Origin: Chitinophagales bacterium
GTDB lineage: Bacteria; Bacteroidota; Bacteroidia; Chitinophagales; Chitinophagaceae
NCBI GenBank assembly: GCA_017303455.1
Contig: JAFLBM010000005.1
Span: 21,584 to 85,583 of the forward strand
Length of the DNA stretch: 64,000 nucleotides
Direction of reading: 5' to 3'
The notes beneath the pieces were generated by a model. That model saw only the letters and a program-made list of their open reading frames with translations, did not search any database and had not been told where the DNA came from. Made by a program: the position numbers and the translations under genes. Positions 18,144 to 27,846 of this stretch are shown one piece after another. Positions within the stretch are counted from its first letter, which is position 1, and each line of letters begins with the position of its first letter.

Positions 18144-21100
18144 TTAGAATGATGCCCTGATGCCAAAATTGACGCTAACGGGTGATGGCAATGTTCCATA
18201 GTCAAAGCCAAATGCCCCCACACCCCGGCTTCCTGCCGTGTTTCCGTTTACAGCCGGATCTGCGCCTGTATAGTTGGTCATTAATATCAGATCATTTGCA
18301 GTGGCAAAGACACTGAGGCTTTTAAATGCACGGACGAAACTCTTGGGAAAGGTATAATTCAATGTGATGTCCCGCAGACGGAACCAGTTCACATCTTTTT
18401 CAATAAAGGCTTCTTCAGGCATCGTAGTATAATATTGTTCATTATAGGCAGGGATAACAACGATTGTATTTGTTGTTGGAGTTGCACTATTTTGCAGTCC
18501 GTCATTTAAAACACCATCAATAACTCTTGGAGTATACCGATCTGCTGTCAATTTGCTTCTGCCAACGCGGGTCAGGTACATTTTTGTACCGTTAAAAATA
18601 TCACCTCCAACTTTAAGATCCCAAAGCATACTTAGTTTCCAATTCTTTAAACGTAAGGTATTGAGCCATCCAAGGGTAAAATCTGGGTTTCTGTCGCCTT
18701 TTATGGTGAAAACTCCATCTCCAACAGGAAGTCCGTTAAGCGGATTTATAAGTATTTTACCTTGCGTATTTCGGGCATAACCAAATGCGGTGATTGATGT
18801 GGTAGGTCCATCAAGTACCAAACCACCTCTTGCATTTCCATACAGCCAGGTATCAGAGATATAAAATTCAGAAATATTACGTGGCATATCAATTACCCTA
18901 TTCCACATTTTATTAAAGTTGAACCGCATGTTCCAAGTAAAAGAAGATTGCCTGATAATATCATAGTCCGTTGCAATCTCAATTCCTTTATTGCGTGTGC
19001 TGGCTGCATTCTGTGTGTTCAAAACATAACCAGTGCCGTAGCTAAGTCTGAAGTTCTCCAGTATTTGTTTTTTATTGAGTGTATTGTAATAAGTGATGTC
19101 CAGATTTAACCTGCTTTTAAATAACCTGAACTCTGTTCCTATTTCATAAGTGATCTGTTTTTCAGGAACCACGTCAGGCGCATTATTAAAGAATGCATAT
19201 GAATTACCACCACCGCTGGCAAAGTTGTTTACAAATACTGACTGGGTGGAATAAGGTGAATTAAGGCGGGCAGTCGCAGCTAAAGAGCCCCTGAGCTTCC
19301 AGTAATTGATTTTATCATTTTTCTTAACCTCAGGGAAGATATCGCTCATAATAATACTAAGGCTTGCTCCGGGGTAGTTATAATTTCTGTTGGCTTTCGG
19401 TAACGTAGAGGAAGTTTCAAAACGGTGTGTATAATTGAAAAAGATTACGTTTTTAAAGTCAATAGCGAATTCACCAAAAAAAGCAAGCTGACGAAGTATG
19501 CTTCGGTTGTATTCTCCAAAATTATTTCGAAGCAGGCGTAATCTCGTATTTTCCCTTGTAATGGAAGTATCCATATAGTTACCTACAATTTCCTTTAATT
19601 GTTTGTCTGTAACCGGGTTGCCATTTTTGTACATTCTGCTGTCTGTGGTATTCACATTATCAACAATATTGGTACCGGATATAGCATACATTTCAGTTTT
19701 GTAATCCTGCCACATTGTACCACCCATCAGTCGAAGATTGAAATTTTTTCCAGCCTTCTTTCTAACAGTTGCGGTGATTGTGTGGTTATAGCCAGTATAT
19801 TTTCTCCAATAGTTATCTAACTGCCCACCCTGGCCTGCGGTCAGGTAAAATGATTGCGGATGAAAGAACGTGTAGCCTGTCTGCTCGTAGGTATCATATC
19901 CAAATCTTCCGGTTATGCTCAGCCAGGAAAAGGGGTTAATATTAATACCAAGGCTGCTGATAATTCTTTTATTATCATCATAACTCCTGTTTTTATTGAC
20001 GTTAAAAAGTGGGTTGTCAATTTCGCCGTTTGCTGTTGTGCCTGAATAAAGATCCAGTTTATCTCCTGTACTAACATCTTCATAATTGGTAATATCATTG
20101 GTAGAGGGCCAAACTAATAAACTCAGCAGGAAACCTCCAGCACTTCTAAGTACCTTATTGTTTTCACTTTTTACATATGCGATTGATGGTGTGATTTCCA
20201 CTTTGTTATTTAAAAACTTGGTAGTATTTGAAATTCTTGCATTATACCTCCTAAAGTCATTATTAGGTACAATTCCCTTTTGGTCAAAAAGACTTCCGGA
20301 TACACGGAATTTAACTTCCTTAAATCCAAAATCAAGTCCAATATTGTGAGTTTGCGCAAAACCTGTACGGAAAAAGGTTTTTTTGTTGTCAAAAAGCTTT
20401 GTGTCAGGAGTATAAGCAGGGCCGAAATACTGGAATAAATTTGAAGCAACCCCATTCGATCCATTTGAATATCCATCGATCGTTTCAGGCCACCTTCCAA
20501 CCTGCTGAACTCTGAAGCTATTATCATATTGGATGGCTAATTTATTAGTTTTTGCTTTACGGGTAGTGATAATAATAGCACCAGAGCTTGCCTGACTACC
20601 ATAAAGGGCTGTAGCTTCAGGACCTTTTAAAACAGTTACTGTTTCTATATCGCTGGGATTAATATCTGCAATTCTGTTTTGATAGTCATTATTACGGTTA
20701 GGCCTGTCAGATGCTAATCCAAGTACAATACCGCCCGAGGAAGTCTCATTTATAGATTGATTGTCTAATACAACTCCATCTACAACATAAAGTGGCTGAT
20801 TACTGGTCGAAAGTGCATTAAAACCCCGTAAAACGATAGAAGAAGAAGCTCCGGCCACACCAGAAGTCTGATCCAATGTTAAACCGGCCACACGGCCCTG
20901 TAAGCTGTTCAGAAAGTTCTCTCTTTGGGTTTCCTGTATTTCCTGTCCCCCCACTTTTTGTACGGAATAACCTAATTCCCGGGGGTTCTTTTTAATATCC
21001 ATGGCGGTTACCACCACTTCACCCAACGCACCATCGGATGATTTCATACTCACGGCTACCGTACTGCCATCACCGGGTTTAACCTCAATGGCATCATGAC

Positions 21101-21338
21101 CTACATAAGATAACTGCAGGGTTTCACCCGGATTCACTTTAATAGTAAACTTACCGTTTACATCCGTTTGTGTAAATCGCTTGGTTCCTTTAACCCTGAT
21201 GGTTACTCCCTGCAGGGGCGATTTGTTTTCGTCCGAAAGCACGGTACCTGTAATTGTTTTTTCCTGGGCCATTACCGATGGCGGCAGAACTAACAGCAGC
21301 AGGCAGATAGCGATGAACGAATGGAGAATTTTTCTCAT
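18144..21338 (-). CDS. SusC/RagA-family TonB-linked outer-membrane transporter
   Basis: The 1064-residue protein has a signal peptide ending VMAQ, a CarboxypepD-regulatory-like domain (TITGTVLSDENKSPLQGVTIRVKG, residues 28-110), a plug domain with SLQGRVAGL and PLYVVDGVVLDNQS, then a long beta-barrel finishing in phenylalanine (VNFGIRASF). This is the SusC signature. It imports large substrates across the outer membrane using TonB energy, together with the SusD-like partner encoded next. No sigma/anti-sigma pair or hybrid sensor adjoins it; a DeoR-type regulator gene lies 49 bases upstream on the same strand. Confidence 0.96.
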   Translation of the reverse strand: MRKILHSFIAICLLLLVLPPSVMAQEKTITGTVLSDENKSPLQGVTIRVKGTKRFTQTDVNGKFTIKVNPGETLQLSYVGHDAIEVKPGDGSTVAVSMKSSDGALGEVVVTAMDIKKNPRELGYSVQKVGGQEIQETQRENFLNSLQGRVAGLTLDQTSGVAGASSSIVLRGFNALSTSNQPLYVVDGVVLDNQSINETSSGGIVLGLASDRPNRNNDYQNRIADINPSDIETVTVLKGPEATALYGSQASSGAIIITTRKAKTNKLAIQYDNSFRVQQVGRWPETIDGYSNGSNGVASNLFQYFGPAYTPDTKLFDNKKTFFRTGFAQTHNIGLDFGFKEVKFRVSGSLFDQKGIVPNNDFRRYNARISNTTKFLNNKVEITPSIAYVKSENNKVLRSAGGFLLSLLVWPSTNDITNYEDVSTGDKLDLYSGTTANGEIDNPLFNVNKNRSYDDNKRIISSLGININPFSWLSITGRFGYDTYEQTGYTFFHPQSFYLTAGQGGQLDNYWRKYTGYNHTITATVRKKAGKNFNLRLMGGTMWQDYKTEMYAISGTNIVDNVNTTDSRMYKNGNPVTDKQLKEIVGNYMDTSITRENTRLRLLRNNFGEYNRSILRQLAFFGEFAIDFKNVIFFNYTHRFETSSTLPKANRNYNYPGASLSIIMSDIFPEVKKNDKINYWKLRGSLAATARLNSPYSTQSVFVNNFASGGGNSYAFFNNAPDVVPEKQITYEIGTEFRLFKSRLNLDITYYNTLNKKQILENFRLSYGTGYVLNTQNAASTRNKGIEIATDYDIIRQSSFTWNMRFNFNKMWNRVIDMPRNISEFYISDTWLYGNARGGLVLDGPTTSITAFGYARNTQGKILINPLNGLPVGDGVFTIKGDRNPDFTLGWLNTLRLKNWKLSMLWDLKVGGDIFNGTKMYLTRVGRSKLTADRYTPRVIDGVLNDGLQNSATPTTNTIVVIPAYNEQYYTTMPEEAFIEKDVNWFRLRDITLNYTFPKSFVRAFKSLSVFATANDLILMTNYTGADPAVNGNTAGSRGVGAFGFDYGTLPSPVSVNFGIRASF

Positions 21339-21387
21339 AGCTGTTTGTTTTGATATAGTTTAAATAAGCAGTTCCTAAAATTGATCG

Positions 21388-22137
21388 TTACAAAACTTTG
21401 ATTCCGGCGTCAGCATAGGGTTTCAGGATAGGGTCATCTGGCGGTAATTCCGTGATCAGGATATCTATTTTTTCAAGGGCGGCGATCTGTATGGGCTGAA
21501 ACGTGTTTACTTTTTCTGCGATGGCCAGGCATACCACTTTTTGAGAAGAATCCATCATGGCCTTCTTCAACTGCACCACTTCCCAATCATTATCCGTGAT
21601 GCCGTGTTGGAGGTCAATTGCATTGGTGCCTAAGAAACAGATATCAGCCCTTACCTGTTTTATTTTGGCAATAGCCTCAGTACCAACTGTTATTTTAGAG
21701 TTTTTTGAAATTCTGTCTCCGACGAGGATCACATCAATATTGGGATGATGCATATACTCCAGGATAGCCGGGATGGAGCCGGAAATAAAAGTAGCTTTCA
21801 GTTGGGGAGGAAGGGAACGGGCCATTTCCAGAATGGTGGTGCCTCCACTGGTCAGCACAAACATTCCGTTATCGATCAGGCTGATCGCCTTTTGCGCAAT
21901 TGTTTTTTTCTGGTGTTGTGAATAAACGCCGTTGGAAGGGAAATGAACATCGTTGAAAGAGTGGGATAATGCACCTCCGTGTACTTTGATCACTTTACCT
22001 TCTTCGGCTAATTCCTGCAGATCCCGGCGAATAGTATCCTCCGACACATTGATATCAATGCATAGCGAGGAGGAAAGTACTTTATTATGCAGGTTTACCT
22101 GGTGCAAGATATAGGCCTGCCTTTCTTTCTTAAGCAT
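21388..22137 (-). CDS. DeoR/GlpR-family transcriptional regulator
   Basis: The 249-residue protein has the DeoR N-terminal winged helix (MLKKERQAYILHQVNLHNKV, then VSEDTIRRDLQELAEEGKV and VHGGAL) and the C-terminal sugar-phosphate sensor domain (TSGGTTILEMARSLP, GTEAIAKIKQVRADICFLGTNA). Members usually repress carbohydrate genes and respond to phosphorylated sugars. It precedes the susC-like gene by 49 bases in the same direction, so it probably controls or is co-transcribed with that transport operon. This placement is unusual because such operons are more often governed by ECF sigma or hybrid two-component systems. Confidence 0.93.
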   Translation of the reverse strand: MLKKERQAYILHQVNLHNKVLSSSLCIDINVSEDTIRRDLQELAEEGKVIKVHGGALSHSFNDVHFPSNGVYSQHQKKTIAQKAISLIDNGMFVLTSGGTTILEMARSLPPQLKATFISGSIPAILEYMHHPNIDVILVGDRISKNSKITVGTEAIAKIKQVRADICFLGTNAIDLQHGITDNDWEVVQLKKAMMDSSQKVVCLAIAEKVNTFQPIQIAALEKIDILITELPPDDPILKPYADAGIKVL

Positions 22138-22254
22138 CCGTCAGTTTTGTAAAACTAAAATAAGACAAATTCCTGCACAAAAACGCAGAAACCGGGAAAT
22201 ATTTGCAGGTTCTTGAAAAAATGTGAGTAACGGTAAACTCTTAGAGCTGAAACG

Positions 22255-22285
22255 AAATGACCTGCCCATACCGGGCAGGTCATTT
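22255..22285 (-). terminator. Strong hairpin, probable terminator of the small beta-barrel gene
   Basis: AAATGACCTGCCC (22255-22267) pairs perfectly over 13 bases with GGGCAGGTCATTT (22273-22285). It lies just downstream of the gene ending at 22307 and before the regulator; the T-tract on the minus strand is short. Confidence 0.65.
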
Positions 22286-22306
22286 AAGAAGATATTGCTT
22301 AATTAT

Positions 22307-22795
22307 TTATTTTCCGAAGGTGAACCTTGCTGTAAAACCTATCGCTGCCGGTTCAAAGTTGATATCGCTGACCAGATTCAGTTCCGGTTTCCAGTCTAAG
22401 GAAAGATTGAGGGGTATGTTGGCGAATTTATAATCCAGTCCCAGCACACCCATTGCTCCAAAGCTGGGGTCTGTTTCATTCTTGGCGGTATTGGGATTAT
22501 AGGATTTGATAAACCCGAGATACGCACCAGCACCATAAAACCATTTAATACCGGATTCACCCATGGGCTTATGAATTTCAGCTAAGGCACCGATAGCTAA
22601 TGGATCTCCAAATGATAATAACCCTTCAACAGCTACTTTATCATTCAGGAAATGTTTGATGGAAATGGAATTGTTAACGATGGCCTGGCTGCTGCTTAGC
22701 CTGACACCCAATGCCGTTTTATAATCCTGTGCGGAAGATTGATTTGCCGTAGCGAATAGGGCCAACAGTAAAAAGATAGTGGATACCTTTTTCAT
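22307..22795 (-). CDS. Small outer-membrane beta-barrel protein
   Basis: The 162-residue protein has a clear signal peptide (KKVSTIFLLLALFATANQSSAQ) and a body of short amphipathic strands ending in FTARFTFGK, with a penultimate-region aromatic typical of outer-membrane barrels. It resembles the many small OprF/OmpW-size beta-barrel proteins of Bacteroidota. No specific function is assignable. It is transcribed alone, bounded by the hairpin at 22255-22285. Confidence 0.75.
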   Translation of the reverse strand: MKKVSTIFLLLALFATANQSSAQDYKTALGVRLSSSQAIVNNSISIKHFLNDKVAVEGLLSFGDPLAIGALAEIHKPMGESGIKWFYGAGAYLGFIKSYNPNTAKNETDPSFGAMGVLGLDYKFANIPLNLSLDWKPELNLVSDINFEPAAIGFTARFTFGK

Positions 22796-22925
22796 GGTAG
22801 TTATTTAATTATTAGTGACAGAAATGAGTTGTCGTTATGCAATAAAACCGTCATGCATAGAACGAAAAATGATGCCTGCAAGTCTAAAGGAAATGTGAAG
22901 AATGAAGGAGGATGCCGGATGTAAG

Positions 22926-22957
22926 AAATCAGATGTCTGACATCAGACCTCAGATTT
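22926..22957. repeat. Imperfect palindrome downstream of the OstA-like gene
   Basis: The 15-base arm at 22926-22940 pairs with 22943-22957 with two mismatches. The AGATGTCTGACATCAGAC core is the kind of short motif found in dispersed Bacteroidota intergenic repeats. It lies nine bases beyond the gene stop and could also act as a transcript-end hairpin. Confidence 0.5.
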
Positions 22958-22965
22958 CATTCTCT

Positions 22966-24606
22966 CTATTCGAATAATTCGAATTTTGTTTTGGGTCTTC
23001 TTGCTTCCAGCCATTGAAAATTTTCCAGCCGCATTTCAGAAGGGCTTTTTTGGCGGATAGGCCAGAGGGTGCCGGTGACCTGGCTGCGGAAAACAACTTT
23101 ATGCAATTCCTGGTTCTTAAAATAGATATCCATGATATCGCATTTGGATTCATTGATACCGGTATAAGCACTGTCCTCATCCTGTATATAATAGATACAT
23201 TCGGCATAGCCTCTTGCCCGCACCGAATCAATATTACCATCAATGAACCAGCCATCCATCCGGGAAGATTTGATTTGGTTATATACTTCCGGGTCCATTT
23301 TGTTGACAAGAAAACTATGATCAATCACCTGGAAGCGTTCTGCTTTTTTATTCTTTGTAAAAAGATAAAGTGTATCACCCGTTACCTGGCTTTCTTTGGC
23401 CCATACCACCGGGTTGTCATACATCCGGAAAACAGAATCTTTGAATGAGTAGAAAAGGCTGTCGCAAACAGCTTGCAAAGAATCTGAGAAAACACGGACA
23501 TTGCGGTAGGCTTCAAAATAACGGTTGGTACTGTCTTTTGCTTTGTCTGCATTAACTACCGTAACCCCTTTCACCGTGTCTTTGACTAATGAATCCTTTA
23601 CACCATAGAGATCGGAAAGGCGGGCAGAGAATAAGGTATCCGCAGTAATATAAATGGAATCGTTTTCCTGTTTGATGATCATTAATGGTTTCTTCGTGGC
23701 CAGTATTGCATCTGTTTTTGAATTCTGGTAGATGACACCCGCAAGTATTGTGGTGCCTTGTGCAGAATCCCGGACAATAGCATTTCCTTCCACCTGGCGG
23801 ATACCGGTACTGTCGTCAATGGCAACACGGTTACCGGTAATGGTAACAGCGCCGTCTTTTATTACCGGGTTTCTTCCAAACTCTGCCTTGCCGGTTTTTA
23901 GATTATAGTAGCCATCTTTTGTTTCAATAGTCTTGCCGGCACTGTCCTTAATGAACGTCTCCGCAATAAAACGGGCAATACCGTTATCCGTATTGTACAA
24001 AAGCGAATCCGTCTTCAGGAAATACTTCGGGTCTTTCAGCTCCACATTCTGTTTGAAATAAACATCTTTCAGGTCGGTATAATAATAGCCTTCCCTGCTG
24101 GTGAGGGTGGTATTCCCGTTCACCACCTTACCACCATGTTTGTAGATTCCGATCTTGGTTTCCATATCATATTCCAGGTCGGGAGTGGTGAGGGTGCCTT
24201 TACCATCGGTGAGTTTGACTGCCCCGTCTAAATAAGCCAGTTTCTTTTTGGTAAGATAGAGCAGGTGATTGGCATAAACATTCGTGGTGTCTGCATCATT
24301 GATATGTACATTACCCCAGGCTTCAAATGTATTGGTATTGCTGTTGATGACACAACTGTCGCACCAGAAATAGCTGGTGCCCTGTTTCAGTTTCACTTTA
24401 CCGGCCAGTATCTGCAGTTGCGTGGAGTCGTTCACTTTCCGCATCTCCAGTTTTTTGGCTTCCAGTATCTCTACGGTGATCAGGGTATCTTCTGCGGCCG
24501 TGGTATTGGTCTTGGGTGCAAGAATGGGTTCCTGTGCTGATAACAACGTAAAACCTGTTACCAGCCACAGTGAAAGAAAGGAGTAAATAATCTTTTTGTA
24601 GTTCAT
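22966..24606 (-). CDS. OstA/LptA-like periplasmic protein
   Basis: The 546-residue protein has a signal peptide (SFLSLWLVTGFTLLSAQ) and repeated OstA beta-jellyroll units: phrases such as LAGKVKLKQGTSYFWCDSC, GNVHINDADTTNVYANHLLY and VEGNAIVRDSAQGT recur through the first 300 residues. It is the long Bacteroidota form of the LptA/OstA family, expected to bridge lipopolysaccharide across the periplasm towards LptD. It begins 3 bases after the MlaD-like gene. A divergent lptD-like gene lies 3.2 kb away in the same locus. The exact role of the C-terminal half is unknown. Confidence 0.85.
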   Translation of the reverse strand: MNYKKIIYSFLSLWLVTGFTLLSAQEPILAPKTNTTAAEDTLITVEILEAKKLEMRKVNDSTQLQILAGKVKLKQGTSYFWCDSCVINSNTNTFEAWGNVHINDADTTNVYANHLLYLTKKKLAYLDGAVKLTDGKGTLTTPDLEYDMETKIGIYKHGGKVVNGNTTLTSREGYYYTDLKDVYFKQNVELKDPKYFLKTDSLLYNTDNGIARFIAETFIKDSAGKTIETKDGYYNLKTGKAEFGRNPVIKDGAVTITGNRVAIDDSTGIRQVEGNAIVRDSAQGTTILAGVIYQNSKTDAILATKKPLMIIKQENDSIYITADTLFSARLSDLYGVKDSLVKDTVKGVTVVNADKAKDSTNRYFEAYRNVRVFSDSLQAVCDSLFYSFKDSVFRMYDNPVVWAKESQVTGDTLYLFTKNKKAERFQVIDHSFLVNKMDPEVYNQIKSSRMDGWFIDGNIDSVRARGYAECIYYIQDEDSAYTGINESKCDIMDIYFKNQELHKVVFRSQVTGTLWPIRQKSPSEMRLENFQWLEARRPKTKFELFE

Positions 24607-24609
24607 TCG

Positions 24610-25602
24610 TCAATTGCCTCCGGCAGCAACAGTATCTTTTTTCGCTGGCGAAGTTAACGGGCCGGTTTTATCTTTTTTGCCAAAGACGGAAATATTAACG
24701 TAGCGTTTGGGGTGGGCACGAAGATCATCCATTAATATTTCTGCACTCAGTATCGCATCATTGAGTTTGTTGTAAAGCTGTTTATCGTTGATCAGGGCAC
24801 CCAGAGTACCGTCTTTACTGTTCATTTTGGCTACTACGCCTTTTAACTGCGAAATAGCAGCATTAAGCGTATCAATCGTAGGTTGTATCTCCAGGCTGGC
24901 AAATTTCTCCGTAGCTCTTTTTGCATTACTGATCGTGGCGGTGATACTGTCATTATTGTTCTTGAGGTTCTCTGTAATGGAACTTACATTGTTCAGCGAT
25001 TTTGCCAGCGGACCATTTTGTTCGTCCATGATCTTATTCAGTGAATGACTGGCCTGGTCCAGGTTGGCAAATGTTTGTTTAAGATGAGCCCTGGTCTGGT
25101 CATTTAATATACTGTTCACACCGGAAAGTGTTTTCTTTAATGAATCAAGCACATCTCTTACTTTGCCCAGCGTTGGTGTCAGTTGTGCTTTCACATCGTC
25201 CAAAATACCGGAATCTATTCTTGTTTTCAGGGTATCACCGGGTTTCAGGTATTCAGTGGACAATCCTTTTTCGATGACCACGGTTGAAGTTCCTAATAGC
25301 GAAGAAGAGATATAACCCTTCGAGTCTTTGGGAATATTCACATCAGCAGTAAGGTTGATCGTAGCTACCGTTGCTGAGAGGTCTTTATCTTTTACATTCA
25401 GGTCATACACTTTGCCAATTACATAGCCGTTGATCTTGACTTCATTCGACTTGGCCAGGGTGCCCAGCTCCGTGAATTCCATATAGATCTTATCACTGCG
25501 GTTGAAGAGGTCTTTTCCTTTCAGGAAATTAAAGCCGATGATCAAAAGGGTAAGGGCGGTGATGGATAATATACCTACTTTGGTTTCGTTGCTGATCTTC
25601 AT
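24610..25602 (-). CDS. MCE/MlaD-family lipid transport protein
   Basis: The 330-residue protein has one N-terminal membrane helix (VGILSITALTLLIIGFNFLKG) and an MCE domain (IYMEFTELGTLAKSNEVKIN...GKVYDLNV, then SSLLGTSTVVIEKG). A long coiled-coil-like tail (VRDVLDSLKKTLSGVNSILN and following) ends in a low-complexity stretch. MlaD proteins form hexameric periplasmic rings that pass phospholipids to and from an ABC transporter; no mlaE or mlaF gene is in the window. It is directly upstream of the OstA-like gene, almost touching it, so translation is probably coupled. Confidence 0.92.
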   Translation of the reverse strand: MKISNETKVGILSITALTLLIIGFNFLKGKDLFNRSDKIYMEFTELGTLAKSNEVKINGYVIGKVYDLNVKDKDLSATVATINLTADVNIPKDSKGYISSSLLGTSTVVIEKGLSTEYLKPGDTLKTRIDSGILDDVKAQLTPTLGKVRDVLDSLKKTLSGVNSILNDQTRAHLKQTFANLDQASHSLNKIMDEQNGPLAKSLNNVSSITENLKNNNDSITATISNAKRATEKFASLEIQPTIDTLNAAISQLKGVVAKMNSKDGTLGALINDKQLYNKLNDAILSAEILMDDLRAHPKRYVNISVFGKKDKTGPLTSPAKKDTVAAGGN

Positions 25603-25680
25603 TTGGTTATTTTTTCCTTGATACCGGTCAGCAAATTAGCTAATTATTTTTAAACGGGTAAAGAGCTGAAATGGTACTAA

Positions 25681-25704
25681 AAGGGCTGACAAAAGTCAGC
25701 CCTT
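25681..25704 (-). terminator. Terminator of the downstream amidase gene
   Basis: AAGGGCTGAC (25681-25690) and GTCAGCCCTT (25695-25704) form a perfect 10-bp stem with a four-base loop. It lies two bases after the amidase stop and is followed on the minus strand by TTAG. It separates the amidases from the MlaD/OstA pair. Confidence 0.75.
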
Positions 25705-25706
25705 GC

Positions 25707-26678
25707 TCAAAATGCTTTATTCTCCTCCGTCACCGGTTCCTTGCCTCTTCCCTCAATATTATGGATATAGGTACGCAGGGCATTGACGATATTAGTAACA
25801 ATCGCTTCCTGCCCGGCCTCGCTGTTCATATAATCTTCTTCCTGCTTATTGCTGATAAATCCGATCTCGATCAGGATACTGGGCATGCCGGTAGCCTGCA
25901 ATACCCAGATGCCTTTATCATTCCGCTGTTTTACACCACGGCTTACTCTTCCCGAATCCACAAATTGTTTTTCCACCAGGGTGGCCAGGTTCATACTTTT
26001 CCGGAAATAATTCAGTGTATAGATCAGCATCCTTGCTTTTTCGGCAGGATCTGAGGGATCGGGTAATTCAATGGTGGAGGTAGAATCAATTTCCCCATAG
26101 TATTCATTAATATGTGCCATTGAATTTATTTTCGCATCGTTCTTATTCACTGCCCAGATATAAGTCTCTGTGCCTTTTACATGGTTTTCGATCCAGTAGG
26201 TTTCATAAACAGGTTTCTTATACGTTTTAGTCACCCATTTTTTCTTCACTTTTACTTTTTTGGTAGCATCCACGTAATGGGATATCCGCTGGCCATACCA
26301 GCCACCTGCTTTTTTGCCGGCTGAATTGCAATGTATGGCAATAAACAGGTCGCCCCCGGATGAATTGGCCAGGTCGGCCCGGTATTTTAATGCTGCATCT
26401 TTATTAGGTTTATTACCCGGCAACACATCCGTGGTTCTTGTAAAGATTTGTTTGATCTCCGGAAATTCTTTTTCAATGGCTTTACCCAATTTGAGGGAAA
26501 CAGCCAGCGCAATTTCAGCTTCGGTGGAATATGTACCCGGGGCACCGGGGTCCAATCCGCCATGTCCCGGATCAATCACAATGGTATTGATCTTTTTGCG
26601 GGGAGGATCCTGTGCGAAACAGTCGGCATGTAAGAATACTACTGCAAGGCATAAAAAAGAAAGACATATTCTTTTCAT
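25707..26678 (-). CDS. N-acetylmuramoyl-L-alanine amidase (AmiC-type, Amidase_3)
   Basis: The 323-residue secreted enzyme should cleave the amide between MurNAc and L-Ala in peptidoglycan. After a signal peptide (LSFLCLAVVFLHADCFA) come the Amidase_3 zinc motifs: VIDPGHGGLDPGAPG with the first His, SAEAE-like STEAEIALA with the ligand Glu, FIAIHCNSAG with the second His, and the catalytic Glu in SILIEIGFISN. An insert with many lysines (YVDATKKVKVKKKWVTKTY) lies between strands. It is a paralogue of the gene just upstream on the same strand. Confidence 0.93.
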   Translation of the reverse strand: MKRICLSFLCLAVVFLHADCFAQDPPRKKINTIVIDPGHGGLDPGAPGTYSTEAEIALAVSLKLGKAIEKEFPEIKQIFTRTTDVLPGNKPNKDAALKYRADLANSSGGDLFIAIHCNSAGKKAGGWYGQRISHYVDATKKVKVKKKWVTKTYKKPVYETYWIENHVKGTETYIWAVNKNDAKINSMAHINEYYGEIDSTSTIELPDPSDPAEKARMLIYTLNYFRKSMNLATLVEKQFVDSGRVSRGVKQRNDKGIWVLQATGMPSILIEIGFISNKQEEDYMNSEAGQEAIVTNIVNALRTYIHNIEGRGKEPVTEENKAF

Positions 26679-26733
26679 GAAAGAACCGGGTTAGGTGAAC
26701 AAATGGGTGTCCTGTAAAATTAAGTGCTGAAGT

Positions 26734-27747
26734 TTAAAAAGCCTTCCGTTGTTTTTCTTTTTTGTCTACGGCTTCCAGCATTGCTTTTGTATTAGCCGCA
26801 GTGGCCGCATTATTATCTGTATCCTGGTAGTTTTGTTGTTTTTCCAACCAGGCGATATAGTTTTTTACCGCACGGGTAATGCATTCAGCCAGTTCTTTCT
26901 GGCCTGCTTTACTATTGAGATAATCTTCTTCTTCCCGGTTGGTGATATAGCCGGTCTCCACTAATATGCTCGGCATGGCAGTAGCCTGCAATACCCAGAT
27001 GCCAACACCCCGCTGCCGCACATCCCGGTCAATGCGCCCAATCTTTGCAAACTCGTCCTGTACAAAACCAGCCAGTGTGGCACTGCGTTTAAAATACTGT
27101 TTTGTTTTTAACAAGGATAAAGCGATAAACTCGGGTGAATTGGGATCAATGGGACCATAATTACTTTCGAAATTATCTTCGGTAAGCATCGGGGCGTTTT
27201 CCCGCATGGCCACTTCTTTATCTTCATTTTTATGGGCACCCCAGATATAGGTCTCAGTGCCTTTGGCAGGGCTTGGTGTCGTCCAGGTGCGGTATTTCGG
27301 TACTTTCCTGGTTACCTTTTTTCTCTTTTTTCCTTTTCCTGCATAGGAGGTGACTGTTTTATACCCTATTATTTCAGAATGACGTTTGGGTGGTGCAGCA
27401 TTTACATGTATACAAAGAAAAAGATCGCCTTTATTATTGTTGGCAAAATTAGCACGGGTGTGCAGGGCAGGGTAGCTGTCTGTTGTTCTTGTCATCAGCA
27501 GTTTTACATCCGGCAATTCTTTGGCCATGATCTCCTGCACTTTTAAGGAAACATCCAGGCAGATATCTTTTTCATACGAGTAGGATCCTTTAGCACCACC
27601 ATCACTGCCCCCATGCCCGGCATCAATCACGATGGTCTTTACGACCCGTTGTTTCTTTTTGATACCCGTATTTTCAGTAGAAGAGAAGGAGAATAGTGAA
27701 ATACTGAATGCTGCAATCACAAAAAATGCAAGGGTTCGTCTGATCAT
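26734..27747 (-). CDS. N-acetylmuramoyl-L-alanine amidase (AmiC-type), paralogue
   Basis: The 337-residue protein has a signal peptide (RTLAFFVIAAFSISLFSFS), then VIDAGHGGSDGGAKGSYSYEKD with the zinc His and Glu, LFLCIHVNAAP with the second His, and SILVETGYITNREEEDYLN with the catalytic Glu. It shares the Lys-rich insert type (KGKKRKKVTRKV) with its neighbour, so the two probably arose by tandem duplication. They are 55 bases apart and likely form one transcript ending at the 25681-25704 hairpin. Role: peptidoglycan hydrolysis in the periplasm during cell separation. Confidence 0.93.
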   Translation of the reverse strand: MIRRTLAFFVIAAFSISLFSFSSTENTGIKKKQRVVKTIVIDAGHGGSDGGAKGSYSYEKDICLDVSLKVQEIMAKELPDVKLLMTRTTDSYPALHTRANFANNNKGDLFLCIHVNAAPPKRHSEIIGYKTVTSYAGKGKKRKKVTRKVPKYRTWTTPSPAKGTETYIWGAHKNEDKEVAMRENAPMLTEDNFESNYGPIDPNSPEFIALSLLKTKQYFKRSATLAGFVQDEFAKIGRIDRDVRQRGVGIWVLQATAMPSILVETGYITNREEEDYLNSKAGQKELAECITRAVKNYIAWLEKQQNYQDTDNNAATAANTKAMLEAVDKKEKQRKAF

Positions 27748-27828
27748 GGCTTTTCTTTTTTTTAATAGGTTCCCGGAATCTTCACAAAATGTTTAGGCTT
27801 GTCCATAGGTGGCGGATGGATAATAATT

Positions 27829-27836
27829 TACATTTG
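27829..27836 (+). promoter_or_regulatory. -7 element (TACATTTG) for lptD
   Basis: TACATTTG matches TAnnTTTG and ends ten bases before the ATG at 27847, which would give a leaderless or very short-leader mRNA. No clear -33 TTTG is present. Confidence 0.4.
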
Positions 27837-27846
27837 CTGCTACCGT

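Noticed and set aside
25671..26054. 127-codon plus-strand frame across the end of the amidase gene
   Set aside because: It overlaps the terminator and the conserved catalytic region of the amidase on the other strand.
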